This document shows positions 40,881 through 49,621 of a DNA stretch of 63,258 nt, piece by piece (the first letter of the stretch is position 1; every line of letters begins with the position of its first letter). The translations under genes were made by a program, and so were the position numbers. The DNA is from Candidatus Allofournierella pullistercoris (GTDB lineage: Bacteria; Bacillota; Clostridia; Oscillospirales; Ruminococcaceae), in the NCBI GenBank assembly GCA_018883715.1, contig JAHLFP010000046.1, positions 1-63,258 of the forward strand, in the 5' to 3' direction. Below the pieces are notes generated by a model. That model saw only the letters and a program-made list of their open reading frames with translations, did not search any database and was not told the origin of the DNA.

Positions 40881-41433
40881 TTTTTTCTCCTTTTAGACGG
40901 TGTTCGCTGGCAGTTTCCACCATGAAAAACTCCAGTTCTTTCTGGACAAATACCTTTCCAGCACAGGCCTGCACCGCCCGGCGCAACAATGCCAGTTCCG
41001 CACTTTCCGGCTGGTTGCTGGGACAAAAACCATCCTCCAGCAGCTGTTCAAAGGCCAGTTCCAACTCATCGCAAAAACGGTCATAGGCCTGTTCCACCGG
41101 ACAGTGTGCAATCTGAATCCCAATCATCTGGGTAATCTCCGGCAGGCTGAACACCTGTTTTAACATGCAGATGGTCACCAGATAGGCCATGTGGGCACGG
41201 TGATACTTTTTCTTTTCCGGGGCAGTCATAACCTTTAACTTTACATAGTTATTTACCATGGCTTTGGTCAGAGTTTTCTCCTGCTGTTGCACGCTGAGGG
41301 GAGCAAAAATTTCATTCACATACCCTGTCACCTGATCCATATACAAGGCGATACCCGGCAGTTCTGACCAGCGGGGACAGTGGAACTGCCGCATCTGCTG
41401 AGCCTGCACGCTTTTTATAAACATCTGCTTCAT
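40867..41433 (-). CDS. DUF1836 domain protein
   Basis: A 188-residue cytosolic protein. DUF1836 features: LYMDQVTGYVNEIFAPL, TKAMVNNYVKLKVM (helix-turn-helix-like) and HMAYLVTICMLKQVFSL. The family has a MerR/HTH-like fold and is thought to bind DNA, but no target is known. AAGGAGG is 10 bases before the ATG at 41433. Co-transcribed with the EFR1 gene. Confidence 0.82.
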   Translation of the reverse strand: MKQMFIKSVQAQQMRQFHCPRWSELPGIALYMDQVTGYVNEIFAPLSVQQQEKTLTKAMVNNYVKLKVMTAPEKKKYHRAHMAYLVTICMLKQVFSLPEITQMIGIQIAHCPVEQAYDRFCDELELAFEQLLEDGFCPSNQPESAELALLRRAVQACAGKVFVQKELEFFMVETASEHRLKGEKNEAR

Positions 41434-41532
41434 GCTGGGGAGTCCTCCTTGCTTTAAATCACGTTTTTGTATGATAGCACATATTATGTCCGGATTCAAC
41501 AAATCTTCCTAAAACACCGCTGAATCTACACA

Positions 41533-41564
41533 GAAAAACACCCGTCTCGCAACTGGTGTTTTTT
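41533..41564 (-). terminator. Terminator of the lysS-ruvX transcript
   Basis: Stem AAAACACC/GGTGTTTT, loop of 12, with T-run on the minus strand. Confidence 0.85.
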
Positions 41565-41565
41565 C

Positions 41566-42003
41566 TTAAAGCTGGGGCATCTGGTCGGGGTGGTTTTTTC
41601 TCCAGGCCAAAAAGCTGTCCAAAATCACCGCCGCACTGACGGAATCCAGGATTCCTTTCCGCTTCTGCCCAAAGGTGCCCGCTTCGCTCAGCTGTGCCGC
41701 CGCTGTAACGGTGGTGCGTCGCTCATCCCAAAAGCAGACAGGCAAGCCCCCATCCCGTTCCAGAATCGCCGCCATCTTGCGGGTCTTGGTGGCCCGAGAG
41801 CCTTCGGTTCCATCCATATTGCGGGGCAAGCCCACCACAATCATCTCCGCCTTTTGTTGCTGTGCCTGTTGCAGAATGGCCGCCGCCGCTTTGTTCATGC
41901 TTTTTTCCTCAATCTGAGGAAGCGGTGTGGCCAGCAGTTCGCTTACATCCGAGATGGCAAGCCCGGTGCGGGCATCGCCATAGTCTACCGCCAAAATTTT
42001 CAT
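41566..42003 (-). CDS. ruvX: Putative pre-16S rRNA nuclease / Holliday-junction resolvase-like protein RuvX (YqgF)
   Basis: A 145-residue RNase H-fold nuclease. Conserved acidic sites: VDYGDARTGLAIS (N-terminal Asp), VVGLPRNMDGTEG, WDERRTTVTA and a C-terminal LDSVSAAVILDSFL. It processes 16S rRNA ends and is annotated as a Holliday-junction resolvase. It follows lysS by 86 bases and ends at a terminator. Confidence 0.93.
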   Translation of the reverse strand: MKILAVDYGDARTGLAISDVSELLATPLPQIEEKSMNKAAAAILQQAQQQKAEMIVVGLPRNMDGTEGSRATKTRKMAAILERDGGLPVCFWDERRTTVTAAAQLSEAGTFGQKRKGILDSVSAAVILDSFLAWRKNHPDQMPQL

Positions 42004-42089
42004 GGCTTTCTTCCTTCCTTCAAAAAGAAGGCACCCTGCTGACCAGAGTGCCCTCGTTGTATTGTTTTCGCTTTACCAAAAGCAGTGGA

Positions 42090-44066
42090 TTAGTACAGCT
42101 TTGCACCAGCGGGAATGCGGGAATCCACCATCAGCAGGTTCAGCTTCTCTTCGCCTTCCTCGCTGTGGATTGCGCTGAGCAGCATACCGCAGGATTCAAT
42201 GCCCATCATGGGACGGGGAGGCAGGTTGGTGATGGCAATCAGGGTCTTGCCCACCAGCTCTTCCGGCTCATAGTAAGCGTGGATACCGCTGAGAATTACC
42301 CGGTCGGTGCCGGTGCCGTCATCCAGCACAAACTTCAGCAGCTTCTTGCTCTTGGGCACTGCGGTGCATTCCTTCACCTTAACCGCACGGAAGTCGGATT
42401 TGGAGAAGGTTTCAAAGTCCACACAATCCTGGAACAAAGGCTCAATCTCCACCTTGGAGAAGTCGATGGGAGCAGCCTGTGCAGGAGCCTCTGCCTGTGC
42501 AGGTGCGGCATTTTCCTTGTTCTCCTTCTTAGCGCCATCCAAGGGCTTCATGGTGGGGAACAGCAGTACGTCACGGATGCTGGAAGAATCAGTCAGCAGC
42601 ATCACCAGACGGTCCACACCAAAGCCCAAGCCGCCAGTGGGCGCCAGACCGTACTCCAGAGCGGTGATGTAGTCGTAGTCCACCTGGCTGGTGTCAGCGG
42701 GGTTCAGCAGCTTACGGGCAGCCACCTGACGCTCAAAACGCTCCTTCTGGTCGATGGGGTCGTTCAGCTCGCTGAATGCGTTGCCGAACTCCATGGCATT
42801 GATGAAGTACTCAAACCGCTCGGTAAAGGCAGGGTCGTCCACCTTGCGCTTTGCCAGGGGGCTGTTTTCCACAGGGTAATCATAGATAAAGGTGGGCTGA
42901 ATCAGCTTGTCCTCTACGAATGCGTCGAACAGTTCCACCAGAACGGCACCCTTGGTGGCATCGGCGGGTACTTCCACGTTCTTTGCCTTGGCGGCGGCAC
43001 GGGCGTCCTCGTCGGTGTTCCACTCATAGTAGTCACAGCCAGCATACTTCTTAACTGCTTCCACCATGGTCAGACGCTCCCAGTTGCCCAGGTCAATCAT
43101 GTGCCCCTGATAAGGAATTACCAGACTGCCGCAAACACGCTCTGCCAGACGCTTGTACAGTTCTTCCACCAGGTCCATCATGCCCTTATAATCGGTGAAT
43201 GCCTGGTACAGCTCGATGCTGGTAAATTCAGGATTGTGCTTGGTGTCCATACCCTCGTTACGGAAGATACGGCCTACCTCATACACACGGTCAAAACCGC
43301 CCACAATCAGACGCTTCAGGTTCAGCTCAGTCTCGATACGCAGATACATATCAATATCCAGGGTGTTGTGATGGGTCACAAAAGGACGAGCGGAAGCACC
43401 AATTTCCAGGGGCAGCAGGATGGGGGTATCCACTTCCAGGAAGCCCTTGCTGTCCAGATAGTCACGGATTTCCCGCAGAATCTGGCTGCGCTTCACAAAG
43501 GTGTTCTTTACATCCGGGTTTACAATCAAATCCAGATACCGCTGACGGTAACGGATTTCCTGGTCCTTCAGGCCATGGAACTTCTCCGGCAGGGGAAGCA
43601 GGCTCTTGGACAGCAGGGTTACTTCGGTACAGCGCAGGCTGATTTCTCCCATCTTGGTGCGGAAAATCTCGCCACGAACACCGATGATGTCACCAATATC
43701 AAACTTTTTGAAGTCTGCATAGGCATCCTCGCCCACTGCGTCACGGCGCACATACAGCTGCAGGTCGCCGGTGTTGTCCCGCAGGTCTGCAAAGCTGGCC
43801 TTACCCATGACACGCTTGCTCATCATACGACCTGCCATGTAGACGATTTTGCCAGTTTCCTCTTCCTTTTCCAGATGGCTGTATTCTTCCTTAATCTGGG
43901 CAGCGTAAGCCTCCTGGGGGTATTTGGTGTTCTGGAAGGGGTCTTTGCCCGCCTCCTGCAAACCTTTCAATTTTTCACGGCGCACAGCCACCAGCTCGTT
44001 GTAGGCCTTCTCTGTCATCTCCGGTGTCTGCTGAGCACCAGATTGATTTACTTGATTCTGCTCCAT
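42090..44066 (-). CDS. lysS: Lysyl-tRNA synthetase with extra C-terminal tRNA-binding domain
   Basis: Class II enzyme of 658 residues; ordinary bacterial LysS is about 500. OB anticodon domain (about 55-150), catalytic domain (about 165-500) with motif 2 FRNEGMDTKHNPEFTSIE and motif 3 GLGFGVDRLVMLLTD. After an Ala/Gln-rich linker (about 520-540) comes a Trbp111/EMAPII-like domain (about 550-658: SKSDFRAVKVKECTAVP, SGIHAYYEPEELVGKTLIAI, NLPPRPMMGIESCGMLL). That domain is usual at the C-terminus of MetRS and unusual here. It probably raises tRNA affinity. GGAGGG precedes the ATG by 6 bases. Confidence 0.94.
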   Translation of the reverse strand: MEQNQVNQSGAQQTPEMTEKAYNELVAVRREKLKGLQEAGKDPFQNTKYPQEAYAAQIKEEYSHLEKEEETGKIVYMAGRMMSKRVMGKASFADLRDNTGDLQLYVRRDAVGEDAYADFKKFDIGDIIGVRGEIFRTKMGEISLRCTEVTLLSKSLLPLPEKFHGLKDQEIRYRQRYLDLIVNPDVKNTFVKRSQILREIRDYLDSKGFLEVDTPILLPLEIGASARPFVTHHNTLDIDMYLRIETELNLKRLIVGGFDRVYEVGRIFRNEGMDTKHNPEFTSIELYQAFTDYKGMMDLVEELYKRLAERVCGSLVIPYQGHMIDLGNWERLTMVEAVKKYAGCDYYEWNTDEDARAAAKAKNVEVPADATKGAVLVELFDAFVEDKLIQPTFIYDYPVENSPLAKRKVDDPAFTERFEYFINAMEFGNAFSELNDPIDQKERFERQVAARKLLNPADTSQVDYDYITALEYGLAPTGGLGFGVDRLVMLLTDSSSIRDVLLFPTMKPLDGAKKENKENAAPAQAEAPAQAAPIDFSKVEIEPLFQDCVDFETFSKSDFRAVKVKECTAVPKSKKLLKFVLDDGTGTDRVILSGIHAYYEPEELVGKTLIAITNLPPRPMMGIESCGMLLSAIHSEEGEEKLNLLMVDSRIPAGAKLY

Positions 44067-44230
44067 TGTTTTCCCTCCAAAATTGCACAGTAGGCTGCGC
44101 TTGTTCTGTCCGGTCTTTGTTTGTCTGCCGGAACACCGGTTTTCCGGGTGGCCTTTTGCATTTGCGGCCAATTGGTTTCTATTATATCACAAAAAGCCCG
44201 CTTCGCCCATATCTTTTTGCAAGAAAATAC

Positions 44231-44272
44231 AAAGAAAACAGCCCCCTGCTGTTAGTAGGCAGAGGGCCGTGT
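44231..44272 (-). terminator. Terminator after greA
   Basis: Stem GCCCTCTGC/GCAGGGGGC followed on the minus strand by TTTTCTTT; separates greA from lysS, perhaps leaky. Confidence 0.75.
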
Positions 44273-44285
44273 CCTTTTGCTGCTC

Positions 44286-44774
44286 TTACAGAGCGGCGCG
44301 GGTGATTTCCAGAATCTTATAATCGATGGTTCCGCCGTTGGGCAGGCTTACGGTCACAGTGGTGCCGGCTTTTTTGCCCAGCATAGCGGCGCCCACAGGG
44401 CTTTCATCGCTGATTTTACCATTCAGAGGGTCTGCTTCGGTGGAGCCGGTGATGTCGTACTCCTCTACCTCGCCGTCCTCGTCCTGAATCTTCACGTGGG
44501 TACCTACGGAAACGGTATCCAGGTTCAGCTCTTCGTTGTCGATGACACGGGCATTTTTCAGCATTGCCTCCAGCTGAGCAATACGGCTTTCAATGAAAGC
44601 CTGCTCGTTTTTGGCCTCGTCGTACTCGCTGTTTTCGGACAGGTCGCCAAAGCCACGGGCAACCTTGATTTTCTCTGCCACATCCTTGCGGCGAACGGTC
44701 TTCAGTTCATCCAGCTCGTTTTCCAGTGCCTTCAGGCCTGCAATGGTTACAACAACTTCTTTTGTATTACTCAT
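44286..44774 (-). CDS. greA: Transcription elongation factor GreA
   Basis: A 162-residue factor that rescues backtracked RNA polymerase. N-terminal coiled coil (about 1-80) with the catalytic acidic tip [18 protein letters not shown], and a C-terminal FKBP-like domain ([21 protein letters not shown]). Own promoter 134 bases upstream. Confidence 0.96.
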   Translation of the reverse strand: MSNTKEVVVTIAGLKALENELDELKTVRRKDVAEKIKVARGFGDLSENSEYDEAKNEQAFIESRIAQLEAMLKNARVIDNEELNLDTVSVGTHVKIQDEDGEVEEYDITGSTEADPLNGKISDESPVGAAMLGKKAGTTVTVSLPNGGTIDYKILEITRAAL

Positions 44775-44907
44775 GGTTCATACTCTCCCTATCATTCTGT
44801 ATGAAAAGACAGCCCCGATGTAGAACCTGTTGGGGTTCACATCTTGTTTTTCACCGTCTGTGTATCAATCGCCTTTGTCCGGCATTGCCTTTCCATTTAA
44901 TTGTGTA

Positions 44908-44936
44908 AGTATACCCATTCCAGGGGCATTTGTCAA
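44908..44936 (-). promoter_or_regulatory. Promoter of greA
   Basis: Minus strand exact TTGACA, 17 bases, TATACT. The 286-base gap around it otherwise holds only the terminator at 45021-45049. Confidence 0.8.
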
Positions 44937-45020
44937 CTATCCTTCCATTTTTTAGCAACATCCAACAAATGTAGCCCCTGTTTTTTCGTGCAGAACGCCA
45001 AACAAATTGTTTACACTATA

Positions 45021-45049
45021 AAAACCCGGTGCTGTCACCGGGTTTTTAT
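45021..45049 (-). terminator. Terminator of the rlmB / pseudo-ATPase operon
   Basis: Stem AAACCCGGTG/CACCGGGTTT with a 4-base loop and T-run on both strands. Confidence 0.9.
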
Positions 45050-45060
45050 TTGGGTTTTGC

Positions 45061-48000
45061 TTAGGAATACCGTCGCAACAAAGGAGCAGTTAAGGTCAGC
45101 ACACCCCAAGCCGCCTGATACAGCAGTAACACCGGCAAAGCCAGCACCGCCGCACCGCTGGTAAAAGCCAGCAGAAGGGTCAGCACTGCGCTGACCAGCA
45201 CCCCTGCCACCAGCACCGCCGTGGACAGCTTGTCCGCTCCTGCCGCCGCATCCGCCGCCAGAAGCCCACCCACAAAGGAGCGCATGGTGCCTTTGTGGCA
45301 GATACAGCCCTCGCTCACCGACTGGTATTCCAGTTCCGGCTCCAGTCTGTGCCGCTGACGGCTGTTCAGCACCTGCACAAAGCCTTCCGGCTTCTGGTAA
45401 ATCTGTGCTACCAACTGGGTGGTAAGCAAAAAGTCATCGCTTTTCAGCAGGACCGATACCCCCTGCTGTTCCAGCAGTTCCAGCATCTGTGCCGCCTGTT
45501 CGCTGGGATGATAGCTTACAAGGAACATACCAAACAGGTGTCCACTTACTGCCAGGTACATGGCCTGTTTTTCCCCTTTGGTATAACGGTTTTCATAGTC
45601 CAGAGAGGGCAGGTCAACCCCCTGCTTTTCCATCATCTTCCGGTTGCCCAGAATCATTCGTCTGCCATCCACCCAGGCAGTAAAGCCAAGACCAGGTTCA
45701 TTTTCCAGATTTTCCACCGGGAACAAAATCTTAGTTTCTCCCTGAATGATGTTCAGGAACACATCCCGCAGGGTATCGCAGGCCACCACCAAGATGGAAG
45801 CGGCATACAAAATAGCAAGGTCAATGCGCTGTTTTTCAAAGGTTTTAATGCCGTGCAGGCGCACACTGCGTGCCGGGAACAAATCCTTTGCTCCCACCAC
45901 AACCAGATTGGAACGACCTGCCTGCTCCACCGACTCCCACCCGGGGACGACTGCGCCCAGCTGGGATGCGTTGCTTTGCAACAGATGCAGGGGCAAAGCC
46001 GCCACAAGGGTGCTTGCAAGGGGCGCACCCATGCAAAGTGCCGCCGCCAGCACCGTAACTGCGGCAAACAGTTCTCCGGTACCGATCCAGGCCACAAGGC
46101 CAGCCACCAAGGCGGCCGCACCCATGAGCCAGCTGAGTTTCTGCTGGATACCTTCACTGGCGGGGCGGGACATACTGCGCCGGACAAACCCTTCCATAAG
46201 CCCGGTGGGACGGTTTGCCAGAATCACCGGCTGTTCCTCCCCGCTTGCCTGGGCAAGCGTCTGCACCGTCTGCTCGTCCTGCAAGATAAAGCTGGCCACC
46301 TGTTCCTCCCCAGTGTTCAGGGACTGGAAGTTGTTCCAGGTAATCCGGTTCATCAGCCAGCTTCCCGCCGCACTAAAGGCCAAAATCAAGGCCGCCGGGG
46401 CGGCAAACAAGGTTGCCTTGAGGGCGTCAAATTCCAGTGCGTTGGAAAGTGCCACCACAACCTGCAACACTGCTCCCGCCCAGGCAAGGGCAGGCAGGGT
46501 ATCCCGGCTGGATTCCCCTTTCAGGCCGCAGAAGCCCCGGTGCAACACCTTCCAGTTCAGACCGCCCACCAAGGCAAGCAACAGCAGGTTCACAGTCAAA
46601 AATGCACTGGGGGCGATGGACGGGTCCACCGCAGTGATGGGGGGCAGGGGTGCCTCTCCCATGGTAAGACCCAGATACAACAGCAGTACCATGGCACCGC
46701 TGGTAATCACGGTGCGCACCAGCAACCACAGCCCGGTACGGCGCAGATGCTGTTCCACCTGGGGCGCATCGGACAGCTGGGTGTATTCCCAATCCTTGCT
46801 GGCTTTCTCGGTGGGCGCTTCCTCGCTGGGTTCCACGCTTCCCACCATCTGGGGCAGTCGCTGGCGCAGGTTCTCCCACCAAGCAAACAGGGATTCCTTC
46901 AGGCTGGGACGCTGGACAGCTTCTTCTTGAAATTCGGGCTCAGAATCCACCGGCTGGCCTTCCGCCTCTGTCTGCTGTGCTTGCAAATCCAGGGCTTTTG
47001 TATCCCCCTGATTTACATCTGTTTCAGCTACCGGGGCAGTGTCCTGTGCCAAATCCAAGGTTTTGGTATCCTGCACGGGGATGTTCTCAGTGGTTTTACC
47101 AGGCAGTTCTACAGGCTTTGTATCCTGCTTGGAAATTCCCGCCAGACCAAGCCGTTCCAAATCCAGGGTTTTTGTGGTTTGGCGGTCAGTCTTTTCTGGA
47201 ATGGGCTGGGTATCCTGTTCCTGCTTCCCAGACGGTACATCCACACTCTTCTGCTCCACATCGTCATGGAAGGAGGGTGCTTTCTGCTCCGGTGCAGGGA
47301 CTTGTTCCAGATTCAGCAGGATAGTTCCGGTGGGTTCATCCACCTCTGCCCCAGTCTGCTCTGCCGGGTTTGCCTTTTGTTGCAAGTGCAGCAGGATGGT
47401 TCCGGTAGGCTCTTCCATCTCCGATGTGGCTTTGGGGGCAGGTTCGGCGCTCTGGACAGCCAAATCAAACGGCTCAGTCTGCTGCTCACTGTGCAAGAAA
47501 GATTCTTCCTCCACAGGTGCCATTTCCTGCACCGCATCGGTATCCCGCTTTTTCTTTTTCAGGAAGGAAAACAGGCCCGCTTTTTTGGCTTTTTTTCCGG
47601 GAGCTTGCTCTTTCACAGGCGGAGCCACCGGCTCGCTGGGTACAGGGGGCAATTCCTCAGTGTCCTGGTAGACAAGGGCAATCTCTCGGGTGGCATAGGC
47701 TTTGTCCGGGTATTCCTTTTGGCCGTACAAACCCTCATCCAAGGTATCTATTTCCTCAGTGGAAGCGGAAGTATGCTTGCGTTTGCGGACAAACCGGGCA
47801 AAAAAGCCGGGATGTTCCTCGTCATCCTCTTTCAAATCCGGAATCACCGCAATGCTTTCGCTGAAAAACTTTTGAAAGTCCTTGTCCATCTGGATGGTTT
47901 CGGACAGACGGGGGGCCTGAATGCTCTGGGTGTCCTCCACCGATGGTTCATTCTTTGTGTGCCCACTGCGGGGATTGGGGGATTCCGGCTGTTCTGGCGC

Positions 48001-48252
48001 ATCCCAAAAAGACATGGTGGAACGGGCAGGGCCGTTTTTGTTTTCCTCTCCATTTTCAGGGGCAGTGTTCGGGCTGGATTCCTGCTCTGTCTGCTCCGGC
48101 TTGGACGCACTGAAAGAGGGTGCAGTTTCCTGCCCCCTCTTTCCCAGTCCTAAATCCGCCAGGATTTCATCCACAGACGGTTCTTTATCTCGAGAAGTGT
48201 TCAGGTCAGTGGAATCCTCTTCCTGTCGACCAAAAAACAATTCATTGGACAT
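45061..48252 (-). CDS. P1B-type ATPase-like membrane protein without catalytic motifs, with long disordered N-terminal arm
   Basis: A 1063-residue protein of unknown function. Residues 1-490 are acidic, Glu/Gln/Pro-rich and repetitive: two copies of (E/D)EPTGTILL-x-L-(Q/E)Q (about 280-317) and three of T-K-(T/A)-LDL (about 360-422). Residues 505-1063 follow the P1B ATPase plan: membrane segments, CMGAPLASTLVAALPL where CPCALGLATP is expected (740-755), VVVGAKDLFPARSV where DKTGTLT is expected (784-797), an N-domain-like GNRKMMEKQGVDLP (869-882), and LKSDDFLL where TGD is expected (936-943). Transport metal ligands, phosphorylated Asp and TGD are all absent. A signalling or scaffold role is inferred. 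It lies 39 bases after rlmB. Confidence 0.75.
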   Translation of the reverse strand: MSNELFFGRQEEDSTDLNTSRDKEPSVDEILADLGLGKRGQETAPSFSASKPEQTEQESSPNTAPENGEENKNGPARSTMSFWDAPEQPESPNPRSGHTKNEPSVEDTQSIQAPRLSETIQMDKDFQKFFSESIAVIPDLKEDDEEHPGFFARFVRKRKHTSASTEEIDTLDEGLYGQKEYPDKAYATREIALVYQDTEELPPVPSEPVAPPVKEQAPGKKAKKAGLFSFLKKKKRDTDAVQEMAPVEEESFLHSEQQTEPFDLAVQSAEPAPKATSEMEEPTGTILLHLQQKANPAEQTGAEVDEPTGTILLNLEQVPAPEQKAPSFHDDVEQKSVDVPSGKQEQDTQPIPEKTDRQTTKTLDLERLGLAGISKQDTKPVELPGKTTENIPVQDTKTLDLAQDTAPVAETDVNQGDTKALDLQAQQTEAEGQPVDSEPEFQEEAVQRPSLKESLFAWWENLRQRLPQMVGSVEPSEEAPTEKASKDWEYTQLSDAPQVEQHLRRTGLWLLVRTVITSGAMVLLLYLGLTMGEAPLPPITAVDPSIAPSAFLTVNLLLLALVGGLNWKVLHRGFCGLKGESSRDTLPALAWAGAVLQVVVALSNALEFDALKATLFAAPAALILAFSAAGSWLMNRITWNNFQSLNTGEEQVASFILQDEQTVQTLAQASGEEQPVILANRPTGLMEGFVRRSMSRPASEGIQQKLSWLMGAAALVAGLVAWIGTGELFAAVTVLAAALCMGAPLASTLVAALPLHLLQSNASQLGAVVPGWESVEQAGRSNLVVVGAKDLFPARSVRLHGIKTFEKQRIDLAILYAASILVVACDTLRDVFLNIIQGETKILFPVENLENEPGLGFTAWVDGRRMILGNRKMMEKQGVDLPSLDYENRYTKGEKQAMYLAVSGHLFGMFLVSYHPSEQAAQMLELLEQQGVSVLLKSDDFLLTTQLVAQIYQKPEGFVQVLNSRQRHRLEPELEYQSVSEGCICHKGTMRSFVGGLLAADAAAGADKLSTAVLVAGVLVSAVLTLLLAFTSGAAVLALPVLLLYQAAWGVLTLTAPLLRRYS

Positions 48253-48291
48253 ATGACTCTCCTTTACTGGTTCCAGTTTGGGAGCAACGGA

Positions 48292-49137
48292 TTACTCCCA
48301 TCCACGCTGGCGGGCAATTTCGTACAGCACAATACCAGCCGCCACGCTTACGTTAAAGCTGTCCACACCGGTTCCCCGTGCCGCCATATGCAAGCTTACG
48401 GTTCCATCACACAGCTTTTTCACCAGAGGGCTTACCCCCCGTCCCTCACTGCCCATCACAAGGGCGATGGGGCCAGTCAGGTTGTTCTGGTGCAGGGGGG
48501 TGCCGCCCATATCGGCGCAGTATACAAAGACACCCTGCTCTTTCAGGCGGCGGATACTCTCCCCAATGTTGGCCACACGGGCAACAGGCAGACGAGCCGC
48601 CGCACCCGCACTGCTTTTCAGCACGGTGGGGGTAATGGCGGCGCCACCCCGTTTGGGGATGATTACGCCATGGGCACCGCACAGCAGGGCAGAACGCATG
48701 ATGGCGCCCAGATTGTGGGGGTCCTCCACCCCGTCACAAAGCACCAGGAAGGGGGGCTGCTCTTTTTCCTTTGCAATCTCCAGCAGTTCCTCGATGGTTT
48801 TGTACTCCACCGCACTGGCAAAGGCGGCCACACCCTGATGGGTATCCGTGCCACAGGTCAGACGCAGTTTGTTTGCATGAACCTTCTTTGCCACGGCGCC
48901 AGCGTCCTTCGCCAGTGCCATGTAATAGGAAGCCACTGCTTCCGGCAGTGTATCGCTGATGAGCACCGTGTCCACACCCACACCGCTTTTCAGCAGCTCT
49001 GCCACCGGGTTTTTGCCGTATACCAGACTTTGGTCCTGCTGCTCCTCTCGGTTTTGGTTCACCGGTTCAGCAAACCGCTGGCTGTTTTTAGCCGGGCGGC
49101 GGGAACGGTCTTTGCGGTCGTGAAATGTATGGGACAT
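48292..49137 (-). CDS. rlmB: 23S rRNA (guanosine-2'-O)-methyltransferase
   Basis: SPOUT methyltransferase of 281 residues. Disordered basic N-terminus (about 1-35), substrate-binding domain (VYGKNPVAELLKSG), then the knotted domain with LVLCDGVEDPHNLGAIMRSA, ALVMGSEGRGVSPL and SLHMAARGTGVDSFNVSVAA. The start at 49137 has AAGGAG 9 bases upstream. First gene of the operon with the pseudo-ATPase. Confidence 0.95.
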   Translation of the reverse strand: MSHTFHDRKDRSRRPAKNSQRFAEPVNQNREEQQDQSLVYGKNPVAELLKSGVGVDTVLISDTLPEAVASYYMALAKDAGAVAKKVHANKLRLTCGTDTHQGVAAFASAVEYKTIEELLEIAKEKEQPPFLVLCDGVEDPHNLGAIMRSALLCGAHGVIIPKRGGAAITPTVLKSSAGAAARLPVARVANIGESIRRLKEQGVFVYCADMGGTPLHQNNLTGPIALVMGSEGRGVSPLVKKLCDGTVSLHMAARGTGVDSFNVSVAAGIVLYEIARQRGWE

Positions 49138-49200
49138 GGATGCTTCTCCTTTTATATCAATAGCATTGCCAAATGGTTTCAATGTTGGCATATCATTAGA

Positions 49201-49229
49201 AGTATAACACCCCTGTCAGCGTTTTTCCA
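49201..49229 (-). promoter_or_regulatory. Possible promoter of rlmB
   Basis: Minus strand TGGAAA, 17 bases, TATACT, about 65 bases before the rlmB start. The -35 box is weak. Confidence 0.45.
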
Positions 49230-49368
49230 CTGTTTCCCGCCAGTTTTTCAGTTTTTTGCCCCGCTTTCCTTGTGATTTGTTTTGAAATGCGATAAAATTC
49301 TTGCGAAAACACCAAAATCCCGGGGAAATTGCCGGAAATAAATTATACCATTTGTAATTCACATTCAA

Positions 49369-49507
49369 TTTTCCACACTGTTGAAAACTCTGTTGAAAGT
49401 GTTGATAACCCGCATTACGTCACAATTTATTCAAAATTTCGGCGGGTTTCGAGGGCGGTTTTCAACATGAGTGTGAAAAGTTTTTTTTCAAAACTATTTG
49501 TTGAACA
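49369..49507. repeat. Cluster of DnaA-box-like 9-mers in the rlmB-ogg gap
   Basis: The 484-base gap 49138-49621 between divergent rlmB and ogg is A/T-rich and holds six related 9-mers: TTTTCCACA (49369), TGTTGAAAA (49379), TGTTGAAAG (49391), TGTTGATAA (49400), TTTTCAACA (49459) and TGTTGAACA (49499). Several differ by one or two bases from the DnaA box TTATCCACA/TGTGGATAA. An AT-rich stretch (49338-49370) lies beside them. No dnaA, dnaN or gyr gene is nearby. No coding region was found in the gap. Confidence 0.55.
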
Positions 49508-49621
49508 GGTAAAATCTTCTCTCATTTCTTGCCTTTTACTCCTGGTTTTTTGGTTCTTTTCTTATGGGAATTTCCCATCAAAAAACCCGTCATTCTTTTA
49601 TAAACAGAAAGGAACTTTCCT

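Noticed and set aside
41862-44093. Open frame of 743 codons on the plus strand over lysS and ruvX
   Set aside because: Antisense shadow of lysS; no start signal or recognisable domain.
45295-48153. Open frame of 952 codons on the plus strand opposite the pseudo-ATPase gene
   Set aside because: It is antisense to a gene with good start, ribosome site, membrane pattern and family likeness; its translation is His/Gln/Cys-rich with no domain. High G+C third positions keep the opposite frame open.
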